DNA of 64,000 nucleotides from Sinohyriopsis cumingii (lineage: Eukaryota; Mollusca; Bivalvia; Unionida; Unionidae), in contig JAPYKE020000279.1 of assembly GCA_028554795.2 (NCBI GenBank), positions 528,352 to 592,351 on the forward strand. The letters are read 5' to 3'. The translations under genes were made by a program, and so were the position numbers. This document shows positions 9,630 through 18,970 of this stretch, in pieces; position 1 is the first letter of the stretch, and the number at the start of each line of letters is the position of its first letter. A model generated the notes under the pieces. That model ran no database searches. It worked only from the letters and a program-made list of their open reading frames with translations, and had not been told where the DNA came from.

Positions 9630-10259
9630 TTAGAGAACAATGATATGTAGAAAATGGCAATTTTCTTTAGCACAGCATCAACGAATTTTGTAAACATGCC
9701 CAAAGATCGGGGCATGCTGATTGGTTTTAGTTTTGCGACTCAACTGCCTGTCCCCATTCTCGCTTGGACAGCTAATAGCTGCTTAATCATCGTACCTCTC
9801 CTGCGCTTTTAAAGATACTGTATGAATAGCATGGTGGTATAGTTTATGTGTGCAGTTAGCTTTCATGGAAATCGCATGTAAGATACAAATGACGTTTCAT
9901 ACGCAATGCCAGCATCATTGGTAACAAAGTTGTAATAAAAACATAGCCATAAAATAAAAGATACAAGTCCTCTGTCTCCCCAGGATTCTTATGATCGTGG
10001 TGAATCATGTGTTACCTCTCTTTCTACATCATTCTCTCTCAATCACTCTCTCACACTTTCTCTCTCTCTCTCTCTCTCTCTCTCCTTGTATATCATGGAA
10101 ATTGGTCCCGAAGCTCGAGATGATTAATGAAAATGAAGATCGTTGCCAAACGGTCAGTTTAACTATTTCGATGTCAAACGGCAATCAGTTCCAAAGTAGA
10201 ACCGTAAGAAAATAATTGTCACAGATAATAAGAGCCAACATTTTTTGACATTGTTGCTA
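9630..10259. other. Spacer with (CT)n tract
   Basis: No gene recognised. A (CT)n microsatellite occupies about 10059-10084. Its length varies between units (far longer in unit 4). Open frames here merely read through the CT repeat. Confidence 0.6.
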
Positions 10260-11180
10260 GTTTCATGGCGCATTTGCCTGAATTAAGCGGTCCATTTCTT
10301 CTATGATTCATCAGAATTGTCTCGATCCTTGTTATGCTTGCCAATGCGAAAACTCATTGTCTAGGAGAATGTCCTGCCAACTTATCCTCTGTGTTTTCTT
10401 CATGCAGCCAATGTGAAAATAGTTCAGCTTTTTGGCATGACGTCTGTATACCATTCAAATTTATCGTGCATACAGCAGGGTCGGCATTACAATAGCTTTG
10501 TTGACATTTAGGCTTGTTTGCAGATTGATCCCTATGCGCTCTTCTAATTTGCTTATAGTCTGCCAAAGACCACATTTACTTGAGCCGTTTCGGTGTTGCT
10601 TTCATCATAGATGTGAATTGCACCTGACAGTGTACTGCTGAGTTAGTTGAACTTATCCACTACCTCGAGAATTTAGCCATTTTACTGTGATGGTAGTTTC
10701 TACATAAGGCTTTCCTGTTGTAGGTTGGTTTAGCACCAATGTCCTACTTATACTGATTGTGAGAGCAACACTGTTTCAAGCTGAAGCGAATTAGTCTATA
10801 CAAATATTGGTCCCAAGCCCGAGTCGTTCTGGAGGTTGGCCAGGATTTTTTTTTAGGGTGGCAAAACTTATCAGAAGGTGGAAATGGAGTCGTGAGACTC
10901 AGAAAGAATATATTGTAGGGTCGGGGCCAAAAGAGGTTGGTAACCATTGCCATACATATTTTTGCATAACAGACACAGATTTGGGATTCAAGAACAGTCA
11001 CTGTCTTTAACATTTTGCCTTTAGTCTCCTCCAACTGAATGGAATGCCATCAATTCGGTATCTGATATCAACCCTTTTGTCACAGCCACGGTAAGCACCA
11101 GTAAGCATAACAGCGAACATCATACTGAAGAGGTGCTTCTTTGACTTCTTTGGCGACTGGATGGTTGTGATACATCATTT
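10260..11180 (-). pseudogene. Degraded LINE reverse-transcriptase remnant
   Basis: Read on the - strand in shifting frames, the order matches the C-terminal half of a widespread invertebrate LINE RT. Around 11160-11040: LFSMMFAVMLTGAYRGC, then an RYRIDG-containing stretch and RRLKAK. Around 10720-10680: TGKPYVETTITV. Around 10540-10470: NKAIVMPTLLYA. Around 10460-10340: a YRRHAKKL-like stretch and a W-Q-D motif. The catalytic segment is not readable and many stops and shifts separate the pieces. Assignment to LINE RT rests on remembered motif order. The clade is uncertain and it is not the same family as the I-like element. Confidence 0.7.
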
Positions 11181-12104
11181 TAACTTCCTTCATTTACTGA
11201 ATATCGCAACTACGAATTTTGTCTGGTTTAGTATCACGGAAATAAATTAATTTTCATTGTAATTATTAGCACTTTTTCACATTTTAGTAAAAGGCATGAC
11301 GCAATTATTTGTCCTCCAAAAGATAAATTATGGACTAAAATTATCATCTGTCTTCACCAAAGGTATATTATTCAGTTCGTACATTAAATAGGGTCTTCTT
11401 CTATGTTTATGCTGCAGCTCCTTATCTTATTTGGCTGGATGTTTTCATTTCTTCTAAAATAAATGACACACATGTAAAGCCTTGATGTAGTTTCAAACAT
11501 TACCCACCAGCCCCACCTCCTTCCTCAAACAGCGTTCAGCTATCGGGTGTATTTCATCTGGATGTTGAAGGATGGAACTTTGCTTTTATGACGAGAAACC
11601 CTCTTGTTATAAAACTTTCCACCTACGTGTTTTATTAAAACCATTTCTATATTTCTTCAGATATCCTACCAAAGTTGTTATAAGCGACAACGACTACTTT
11701 CTATCTTTTGTAAGCACCTGTACTGCATGATAATCAGTTTAAATTATCTTCTTCATACCAAATATTCTATATTGCTCATTTCTTATGAAAGTGGCCTTAA
11801 GTTCCAGGATCAGGTCAGTAAACAATATAAAGTAGCCATCTGGGTTGGATTAGTATCCAAATATAGAAATTTTAGGTCTAAATATTATTTGCATTTTGGT
11901 AGATTTAGAACAATATTTAATATAGTACATATACATATTTTAACACAGCCGTATAGCAGTATTGGAGACAAACCAAGATAAGGATACATATTCTCTCTCC
12001 AATATTGATGGGATTTGTACCTGCGCACAACGTTATGTGAAGATGCATCATTCAATCCTTGGCGACTTTAAAATGCCGACTACAAATCTTCAGTAATTCA
12101 TTGA
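11181..12104. other. AT-rich spacer; one exon-like patch
   Basis: No gene recognised. A 49-base patch at 11661-11709 is preceded by TATTTCTTCAG and followed by GTAAGC, like splice acceptor and donor. It reads YPTKVVISDNDYFLSF in one frame. It lies on the same strand and upstream of the split gene-like exon, so it could be a second relic exon, or chance. The 84-codon frame at 11727-11981 has no resemblance to any family I know. Confidence 0.4.
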
Positions 12105-12192
12105 AGACGGTATATAACATCATATACTAGAAAAGGGTGCGACGTCCTAATTACAATAATGTACATTAAGGCTAACCTCAAGTATAAAAAGG
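12105..12192 (+). pseudogene. Gene-like exon fragment, left half, split by LINE
   Basis: After a TGA at 12102-12104 the frame is open for 29 codons (including GCDVLITIMYIKANLKYKK) and runs into the 13-bp target site. Skipping the LINE, it continues in frame at 17944 with EVSNSASYHQ. This continuity across the insertion is the main argument that a real coding stretch was interrupted. Identity unknown. Confidence 0.45.
12180..12192. repeat. Target-site duplication (left side) of LINE
   Basis: AAGTATAAAAAGG, identical to the 13-mer at 17931-17943 on the other side of the element. Confidence 0.93.
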
Positions 12193-12473
12193 ATTGATTG
12201 ATTGATTGATTGTTTGTTTTTTAACGGCGCATCAGCACTGTTAGGCTATTTAGCGCCAAACAAAGTGTTATTTGTATAATCTTTTAAAACTTATAAAAGG
12301 TCCTATATCGACCAGCGATATAAAAGAACAAATGGTTGAAATTAAAAACGGTAAGATGGTAACGGTGCAAAATAAAGCTTCCCGATCAACGGGAAATGTA
12401 AAAAAGATGAATAAGTATTAAAATGGGACGGTATATATATTGCATAAAACTGCACAAGGTGATAGCATAAAAG
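12193..12473 (-). promoter_or_regulatory. LINE 3' UTR, terminal hairpin and (CAAT)5 tail
   Basis: The tail is five ATTG units on the + strand at 12193-12212. Just inside it, 12226-12257 forms GGCGC...GCGCC with an inner AGC/GCT pair, a bulged stem-loop on the RNA. In this LINE group the RT is expected to recognise the RNA 3' end, so this hairpin plus short repeat is the likely recognition element (inference). Equivalent hairpins lie at 28794-28825, 45355-45386 and 61940-61971. Confidence 0.7.
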
Positions 12474-13349
12474 TCAGAGTTTAGAGTAAATATTTACGGC
12501 TTTCAGGAACTCTATAATACGAGTGATGTTTACAGTATCAAAAAGTTCTTTCATGCCATGCACTTTGTAATAACGATCGCGCGTAGGTTGTAGGTCAAAG
12601 CACTCTATCATAAAGTGCTTGACAGTGAATGGTTCATTGCAAGAAACGCACTCTGGTGGGTCTTCACCTTTTAGTATGTGGGTGTGGGTGATATAAGTAT
12701 GACCAATTCGGATTCTTGCTATGACTATCTCCTCCCTACGAATGGTTCTGTAGGAAGGAGTCCATTCTCCTAGAGTTGGCTTGATTGCATGAAGTTTGTT
12801 ATTCACGGCATCATTCCATGATGCCTGCCACTTCTGACGAAAGAACTTTCTGATACAAGGTTTAAAATCAGTATATGGTATTTTAAAATCAGATGGTTCT
12901 TGAGTAAGGGCCATTTTAGCAGCGCGATCTGCTTTTTCGTTACCTTTAATGCCAATGTGGCTAGGTAACCAACAGTATATTATATTGTGGGAGACACTCA
13001 GCTCGGCATCTTTGAAGAGTATGTTTTTTAATAATGGGTTCTCCAGTTTTCTATTGTGTAGTGACTGGAGTCCTGATAGCGAGTCGGAGAATATGATACT
13101 GTTTAAAATATGTTTCTTTTCTATATGTTGCAGAGCAAGGTCTATTGCTCTGATTTCGGCTGTAAAAATTGATGCCCCATTTGGTAAACGAACTTGCGTT
13201 GTATGATTTCCACAAACAAAGGCTGCAGCAACCTTTTCCTCATCCTTTGATCCTTCAGTGTAAATTCTGGTGTAGTTTTTAAATTCGGTGAGGAGTTCAT
13301 CGTAAGAGTTGTGGAAGATAGAAGGGTTTGTTTCGGATTTTTTTTCCAT
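12474..13349 (-). pseudogene. LINE ORF2 C-terminus: RNase H and zinc motif, 291 codons
   Basis: The RNase H fold has YTEGSK at 30-35, E65, D89 and HIGIKGNEKAD at 131-141. The first catalytic position, normally Asp (YTDGS), is Glu here (E32) in every copy. A CX2CX7HX4C zinc motif follows at 234-250. The apparent ATG lies in a run of eight A residues (- strand), where this frame departs from the RT frame. So it is the displaced end of one ORF2, not a separate gene. This copy has THTHIL at about 221-226, shared with unit 4. Confidence 0.88.
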
Positions 13350-15304
13350 CGTGTAGCGTAAAACGTACTTTTGGTTGTTTAATTAGCCAGGGTGGTGTTT
13401 CGGAGATGGATGTTTTTTGAATTTTAGAAAGATCTATATTTGTAGTGTCAAGGCTGGATGATATTCTAATGCCAAAGGAAGGTATGGCGTTTGGTTTATT
13501 TTCGTATAAAGTTTTGTATTTGGGTTGAAAAACAGCCGAAAAAGCAGGATTCAGAGGGTTTGATTTTAAATTTGAGAGCATACTGTGCGGAAAGCATTTC
13601 TCTACGATGCGATAACGGTGGTTCATTCGCCTCAGCTAGAAGGCTTTCACACGGGGATGTTTTAAATGCTCCCAGAGCCAGTCTTATTCCCTGATGATGA
13701 ATTGGATCAAGCATTTTAAGATACGATTTTCTGGCTGAACCATACACAACGCAACCATAGTCCAGTTTGGAGCGAATAAACGTTCTGTATAAATTTAGGA
13801 TGACTTTTCTATCAGCACCCCAGTCAGTGTGCGCTACTACTTTAAGTAGGTTAAGTGCTTTTAAGCATTTAGCTTTTAAGTTCTTTAGGTGTGGAATAAA
13901 GGTCAGTTTTCTGTCAAAGATTATACCTAAAAATTTGGTTTCCTCAACAACTGGAATAGGTGTTCCATCCAGCGTGAGGTTCGGTTCATCGTGATGTTTT
14001 CGTAACTGACAGAAATGCATGCATACCGTTTTTAATTTCGAGAATTTGAAACCGTTTGCATTGGCCCAATTTTGAATTTTGTTTATATTTTGCTGCAGTT
14101 GTCTTTCAATTGTATGCATGTGCTTTGACCGATAACATATTAGAAAATCATCAACGTATAAAGAGCAATCCACACCAGGAGTCAAACACTTGGTGATGCT
14201 ATTAATTTTGATGTTAAAGAGCGTCACAGATAAAATACTGCCCTGGGGCACACCCATCTCTTGCTCGTGCAGATCGGAGAGGGTAGAGCCCACTCGTACT
14301 TTGAATTCTCTGTCTGAGAGGAAGTTGGATATGAAAGAGGGCAGACGGCCTTTTCGACCTAGATCGTTCAGGTCATTTAGTATCCCGTACTTCCATGTCG
14401 TGTCATAGGCCTTTTCTAAATCAAAGAAAACCGCTACTAAATGTTCTTTCTTAATAAATGCATCGCGAATAAATGTTTCCAGTCTAACCAGATGATCATT
14501 GGTGCTCCGGCCATATCGAAAGCCACTTTGGAAAGGAGATATTAAATTGTTAGTTTCCAAATACCAGACAAGCCGAGAACTGATCATTCGTTCCATTGTT
14601 TTGCACACACAGCTTGTGAGTGCAATTGGTCGATAGCTGTTGGGGTCTTCGCTATCTTTACCGGGTTTGGGGACTGGTATTACAGTTGCTTCTTTCCAGA
14701 TTTTTGGTACATTACCAGTAATCCATAAATCATTGAAGAGTTTCAAAAGAGATGTTAAAGATGATTCTGGAAGGTGTTTCAAAAACTGGTAATGTATTTC
14801 GTCAGGCCCAGCGGAAGTATCATGGGGCTTATCTAAAGCCTCCCTAAGCTCCGATAGTGAGAACAATTGATTATAACTTTCCGAGTTGTTGGATGTGAAT
14901 TTTAAACGTGACTTTTCTTTTTGAGTTTTAAGTTTTCGGAAGGCTTCTGAATAATTAGATGATGAGGAATTTTTCGAGAAACTGTCAGCAAGAATATTTG
15001 CAATGTCACGTTTTGAACTAAAGTTGTTATTGTTCAGTGTCAGATGTCGGAGAGGGTTTTGTTTTCTCTTTCCGTTTATTTTGCGTATAGTGTCCCAAAC
15101 TTTCTTAACAGAGGAACGAGAGTTTAAAGAAGAAACATATTTCTTCCATGATGCTCTTTTACTTTCTTTGATTGTGCGGCGAGCTTTGGCCCGGACAATG
15201 CGATATATATTTAAGTTTTCGGGCGTCGGGTGATTATTGAATTTTTTTAATGCTTCTCGGCGTTGCAGTATGGCTTCCTTACAATTCCTTAGTGAGCCAA
15301 GGTT
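13297..15304 (-). pseudogene. LINE ORF2 reverse transcriptase, twice frameshifted
   Basis: The frame is open from about 15304, well above any ATG, and contains the LINE RT core: FFDLEKAYD, GVPQGS and YVDD. It overlaps the endonuclease frame end at 15279-15304, where a single extra base (about 15284) separates the two. A second, private extra base near 13567 shifts the frame again: the core stops at 13496 and the remainder continues in another frame down to 13297. The residue after the ERM motif is Ile-Ser here and Ile-Asn in LINE copies 2 and 3. Confidence 0.88.
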
Positions 15305-16157
15305 TTAGGGTTCTTATACAGTTTGTTGAGGACTTGGGGATAGATTCTTCTGCAGTGGCGGTTAAAATAGATGTAAAATGCTGAATGGGACCGTTAACAT
15401 TGAAAACTGTATCCTCATTCAGCCTAGTTTTACAGAGTGTTTCGAACTTGGCCCAGTCGGCCTTCTTTAAATTCCATTGTGGAATTACTTCATCAATTGT
15501 AGAGTTATGATTTACAAGGGAGATTGGGAAGTGATCGCTGCTGTGAAGGTCATCAGCGACCTTCCATTCATAGTCCAAAAGCAGCGAAGGAGAACAAATT
15601 GTCAAATCGATGCATGTGTATGTACCCGTGCCTGGGTGTAAATATGTAGGTGTTTTGGTATTATATAGACACAGATCGTGTCTAGAAATAAGGTCTTCAA
15701 CTTTGTGAGCTCTGTCACTTGTATGATTCGATCCCCATAAAATGTTATGGGCATTAAAATCCCCGAGTAAAACAAATGGCGCGGGAAGCTGTTGAACAAG
15801 GTCGTCTAATTCGTTTGGTACTAGGTTAGTGTTTGGTGGTAAGTAAATAGAGCAAAATGTAATCACTCGATGTAGAGTGACGCTTACAGCAATGGCTTGT
15901 AAATTGGTATTTAAATGAATGAAGCTATGAGGAGCTCTGTTGTTCACAATAACAGAAACTCCTCCTGATGCCCTATCAACATTTGGAGAGCAGGTGTTAA
16001 ACAGGGAGTAGTTTTTAAATGTGATATTGTCCGTATCTTTCAAGAATGTTTCTTGAAGGCATAGTACCGCAGGATCATGTTCGTTTAAAAGCAGGAGAAT
16101 ATCATTGTAATTTGCTTTAAGTCCTCGACAATTCCATTGTATGATAGTGTTTTTCAT
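15279..16157 (-). pseudogene. LINE ORF2 N-terminus: AP-like endonuclease, 292 codons
   Basis: The ATG at 16157 opens the frame 62 bases after the ORF1 stop. Catalytic signatures of the exonuclease-endonuclease-phosphatase fold are all present: N9 in QWNCRG, E36 in LQET, GDFNAH at 132-137, D184, and SDHFP at 207-211. The frame stops early at 15279, just after the PWLTKE motif, because of a one-base insertion common to all copies. This copy reads LYNTKTP at ~164-170, while copies 2 and 3 read LYDTITP. Confidence 0.88.
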
Positions 16158-16219
16158 TATAAATTTAAATGAAAGATTGTGGAGCTAGGTTAGACCTTTC
16201 GTAGAGGGAATTTGTTTTG

Positions 16220-17389
16220 TTATTTCTCTGGAGGAAGTACGGGGGTGAATTTTTTGTTTGTAGGTCTGGAGTTCCCTTGAGCGCATGGAGCAGATTCTTC
16301 TGCATCCATGCTCTCAATGTCTCCAAACCTGTTATAAAGTTTGATGGGGTCATCTGACCCCTTTTGTTGCCTGTTTCCATGAGATTTATTTTTGTTTTTT
16401 GGTGATTTAGGTTGCTGGGTATTGCTGAATGTAGTTTGTGTAGATGCCGTGTTTCTCTGTGATTGGTAATGAGGGGTGTTTGAGCTTGGTGTTGAATCGG
16501 GTGCTTCTGTTTGTGTTTGAGCGTCCTTCGTTGTTTTAGGATTGCTCTTCACTACAGTGGAGAAGGATGGGCCAGGATGGGCTGTTTTCGCCTGTACAAG
16601 TTTTCTGGCTTCTGGATAGGGAATATTATTTGTGTATTTTACCCTCTGAATTTCCTTCTCCTGTTTCCAGGTATCGCAATCCTTGGAATTTGCGTGGTGC
16701 TCTTTTCCACAGTTGACACAATGCGGAGTTGCTCTACAGTCAGCTTCCTGATGAGAATTTTCTCCGCATCGGCCACATATTTGGGTTTTAGAACAGCGGT
16801 CTTCGTGATGGCCGTATTTTTGACACTTATAACATCGAAGGGGGTTTGGAATGTAGATGTCAACCTTCACTTGCAAGAAGCCAACTTTGACCACTTTGGG
16901 TACAGTTGGCTTGTTGAAGTTGAGTACAATGGTGTTGGTGTCCTGCAGGTTATTATTACGTTTGATACGTATTCGACGGACTGCAGTGACACCTTCACTT
17001 TTCATTCCTTCAATGATATCTGCGTCGGTGACTCCAGCCAAGTCACGACAGCGAATCACCCCTTTGGACGTATTGAGTGTGGTGTGAGCGAATGAGGTCA
17101 CTGGAATATCGAAGAAAGTTTTTATCTTCTTGATATTGTCTGTCTGACCTCGTCGCTCACATTCCACGAGAAGGCAACCCGATTTCATTTTTTTGACACT
17201 CTTTCGCGTACCAGTCAAACCTGTAATTGTTTTCTCGATCACAAACGGAGAGAGTGAAGCAAGGGATTTTGCGGCATCTTTAGATTGTATTACCATGAAG
17301 CGTGGAAATGAGTCCACACTACATGGTTCGTCGTCCGAGTCAGATAAAGTTTTCGTACGTTTATTTTGAATTTTTTTGGAAATATCCAT
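16220..17389 (-). CDS. LINE ORF1 (gag-like nucleic-acid-binding protein), 389 aa
   Basis: Intact frame. The N-terminus is charged. Residues ~70-178 resemble the RRM-like domain of ORF1 proteins. Three zinc knuckles follow: C186-C189-H194-C199, C205-C208-H213-C218 and C224-C227-H232-C238. The C-terminal third is Ser/Thr/Gln/Lys-rich and low in complexity. ORF1 proteins of this group coat element RNA in the cytoplasm and assist target-primed reverse transcription. Differences between copies include Asn/Thr after the RIKR motif (about residue 145). Confidence 0.9.
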   Translation of the reverse strand: MDISKKIQNKRTKTLSDSDDEPCSVDSFPRFMVIQSKDAAKSLASLSPFVIEKTITGLTGTRKSVKKMKSGCLLVECERRGQTDNIKKIKTFFDIPVTSFAHTTLNTSKGVIRCRDLAGVTDADIIEGMKSEGVTAVRRIRIKRNNNLQDTNTIVLNFNKPTVPKVVKVGFLQVKVDIYIPNPLRCYKCQKYGHHEDRCSKTQICGRCGENSHQEADCRATPHCVNCGKEHHANSKDCDTWKQEKEIQRVKYTNNIPYPEARKLVQAKTAHPGPSFSTVVKSNPKTTKDAQTQTEAPDSTPSSNTPHYQSQRNTASTQTTFSNTQQPKSPKNKNKSHGNRQQKGSDDPIKLYNRFGDIESMDAEESAPCAQGNSRPTNKKFTPVLPPEK

Positions 17390-17930
17390 TTTGGCTAGAT
17401 TAAAAATTCAGCACCCGTGCTCCCCACCCACCAAGGAGCCCAACAAGGGGACACTTTTCAAGTGTCAGGGATACACAGATGCTATACTCAGTTGATAAAA
17501 TTACCTTTGATTGACCTTGAAGTCGCCAATTTCTAAGGTCGGTAAAATTACCCCCGGATTGACCCGTTAAGCCACCGCCTTCTAGAAAGTCTTCTAAGAC
17601 TTGGAAAAGGGAAAGATAAAGGACTAGAATACAGGGGCAACGGTGGTATCAAGAGAGATACTAGGAGAAAGATAAAGGAGGTGAGAGAGTAAATAAAGAC
17701 TTCCTAGGGCTCGGCGTGACCAGCCGATTTGTCGGAACCGGGCCCATCCCGACCACCCGTCTAAGAGAAGTAGAGGCCAAAGTAGTGTATTGCAGGGAAA
17801 GCCTCTGCTCAACTACCAGGATCCTTTCCTCCCCCGACACGGGACGCAACCCACGGTAAACAGGTTGCCTCTACTTAGTCGCCTTTTACGACACGTAGCG
17901 AGGCACGTCGGGCCAATTCTACAACCCCGG
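17390..17930 (-). promoter_or_regulatory. LINE 5' UTR, copy 1
   Basis: Same organisation as 819-1359. It ends on the + strand with ACAACCCCGG, directly followed by the target-site duplication. Confidence 0.55.
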
Positions 17931-17943
17931 AAGTATAAAAAGG
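17931..17943. repeat. Target-site duplication (right side), copy 1
   Basis: AAGTATAAAAAGG, partner of 12180-12192. Together they bound the complete LINE copy 1. Confidence 0.93.
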
Positions 17944-18391
17944 AAGTGTCAAACTCTGCAAGTTATCATCAATAGTATAGCAAGCCTGTCCATCTCTCAG
18001 ATGCTTTCCACAAACCACACCACAGAAAGATTGTAAAACCGATCGTTCCAGAATCAGCCAGTGGTTATTATGAAACATCACAGATGAGAGCAGACCTGCT
18101 GAGGTATTGTGATTTGGCCATTAGATCGAACACGTTTGCTGGGAAAGGGTTAAAATATCTTGACGGACCTATTGTCAAGGCTTTAGCTGCAGTAGAATTT
18201 GTGTACTCTGACGAAGTCGACAGAGTAAAGCTTGAAAAAAATCGAAATCTGTGAATGGTTAAATAAATATTCAGCCTACGTTGAATATGTCAGATGGTTC
18301 CCTTGCTGTCACTTCATTCAAAGGGTGTTGGAACTCTATTCATCACCATGGACACATTCAGAGTGTACCTTTTCATCAGAGAGAATGCAGT

Positions 18392-18396
<5 letters not shown>
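17944..18396 (+). pseudogene. Gene-like exon fragment, right half, unit 2
   Basis: Identical to 1373-1825 in the part inspected, with the same TAG (at 17973-17975) and A7 frameshift. Its left half is at 12105-12192, on the other side of LINE copy 1. Confidence 0.5.
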
Positions 18397-18424
<28 letters not shown>

Positions 18425-18970
18425 TAGAACTTTGTATAGCGCCTCATCTTTAGAAGCTCTAAGCGCTTTACAATATTAGACAACACCTATAAGATAAAAA
18501 AAAACATATATAATGAAATGATTACAAAAACAAACACCATGAAATTAGAAAACATAAAAAACATGCTGAAAATATTTAAGGTAGGAAACATTATTAGGCT
18601 TTAAGTTTGTTCTTGCAGTCGAAATAAGTGAGTTTTGAGAGCACTCTTGAATGGGATCATTAATGAAATGATTACAAAAACAAACACCATGAAATTAGAA
18701 AACATAAAAAACATGATGAAAATATTTAAGGTAGGAAACATTATTAGGCTTTAAGTTTGTTCTTGCAGTCGAAATAAGTGAGTTTTGAGAGCACTCTTGA
18801 ATGGGATCACTGTGTCTTTGTGTCTAAGTTCAGTGGGCAATTCATTCGACGTTGCTGGGCCCTGGTATGCAAAAGAACGCTGTCCATATGTCTTTGTTTT
18901 CAAAGTGGGAATAATGAGTATAAATTATTTAGTTATAAATATTTTGTAAGGATCAAATAGACCGCACACA
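18392..18970. repeat. (TAA)11 tract and dispersed-repeat remnant, unit 2
   Basis: The TAA tract is at 18392-18424, one triplet shorter than in unit 1. The 150-bp tandem duplication follows at 18511-18809. Its first copy has ACATGCTG and its second ACATGATG, a unit-specific change. Confidence 0.8.

Larger units (their letters stand above)
12193..17930 (-). mobile_element. I/Nimbus-like LINE, near full length (5,738 bp)
   Basis: On the - strand: 5' UTR (17930-17390), ORF1 gag (17389-16220), a 62-base gap, then ORF2 made of endonuclease, RT and RNase H in three broken frames, a 3' UTR with a terminal hairpin, and a (CAAT)5 tail. The RNase H, three-knuckle ORF1 and short-repeat tail fit the I superfamily (I, Nimbus). 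Target-site duplications bound both ends. Two ORF2 frameshifts are shared by all copies, so the element was inactive before the array grew. This copy has a third, private one. Confidence 0.92.

Noticed and set aside
10744-11034. 96-codon - strand frame as a separate small gene
   Set aside because: It overlaps the ordered RT motifs of the degraded LINE and is explained as part of that relic.
14866-14866. True start of a separate RT gene at the Leu codon near 14866 (and 31433, 47994)
   Set aside because: The codon is TTG inside a frame that stays open far upstream to 15304 (31871, 48432). The RT belongs to a broken ORF2.
16511-17095. 194-codon + strand frame opposite LINE ORF1
   Set aside because: Antisense shadow of ORF1. 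It has no independent start context or domain.
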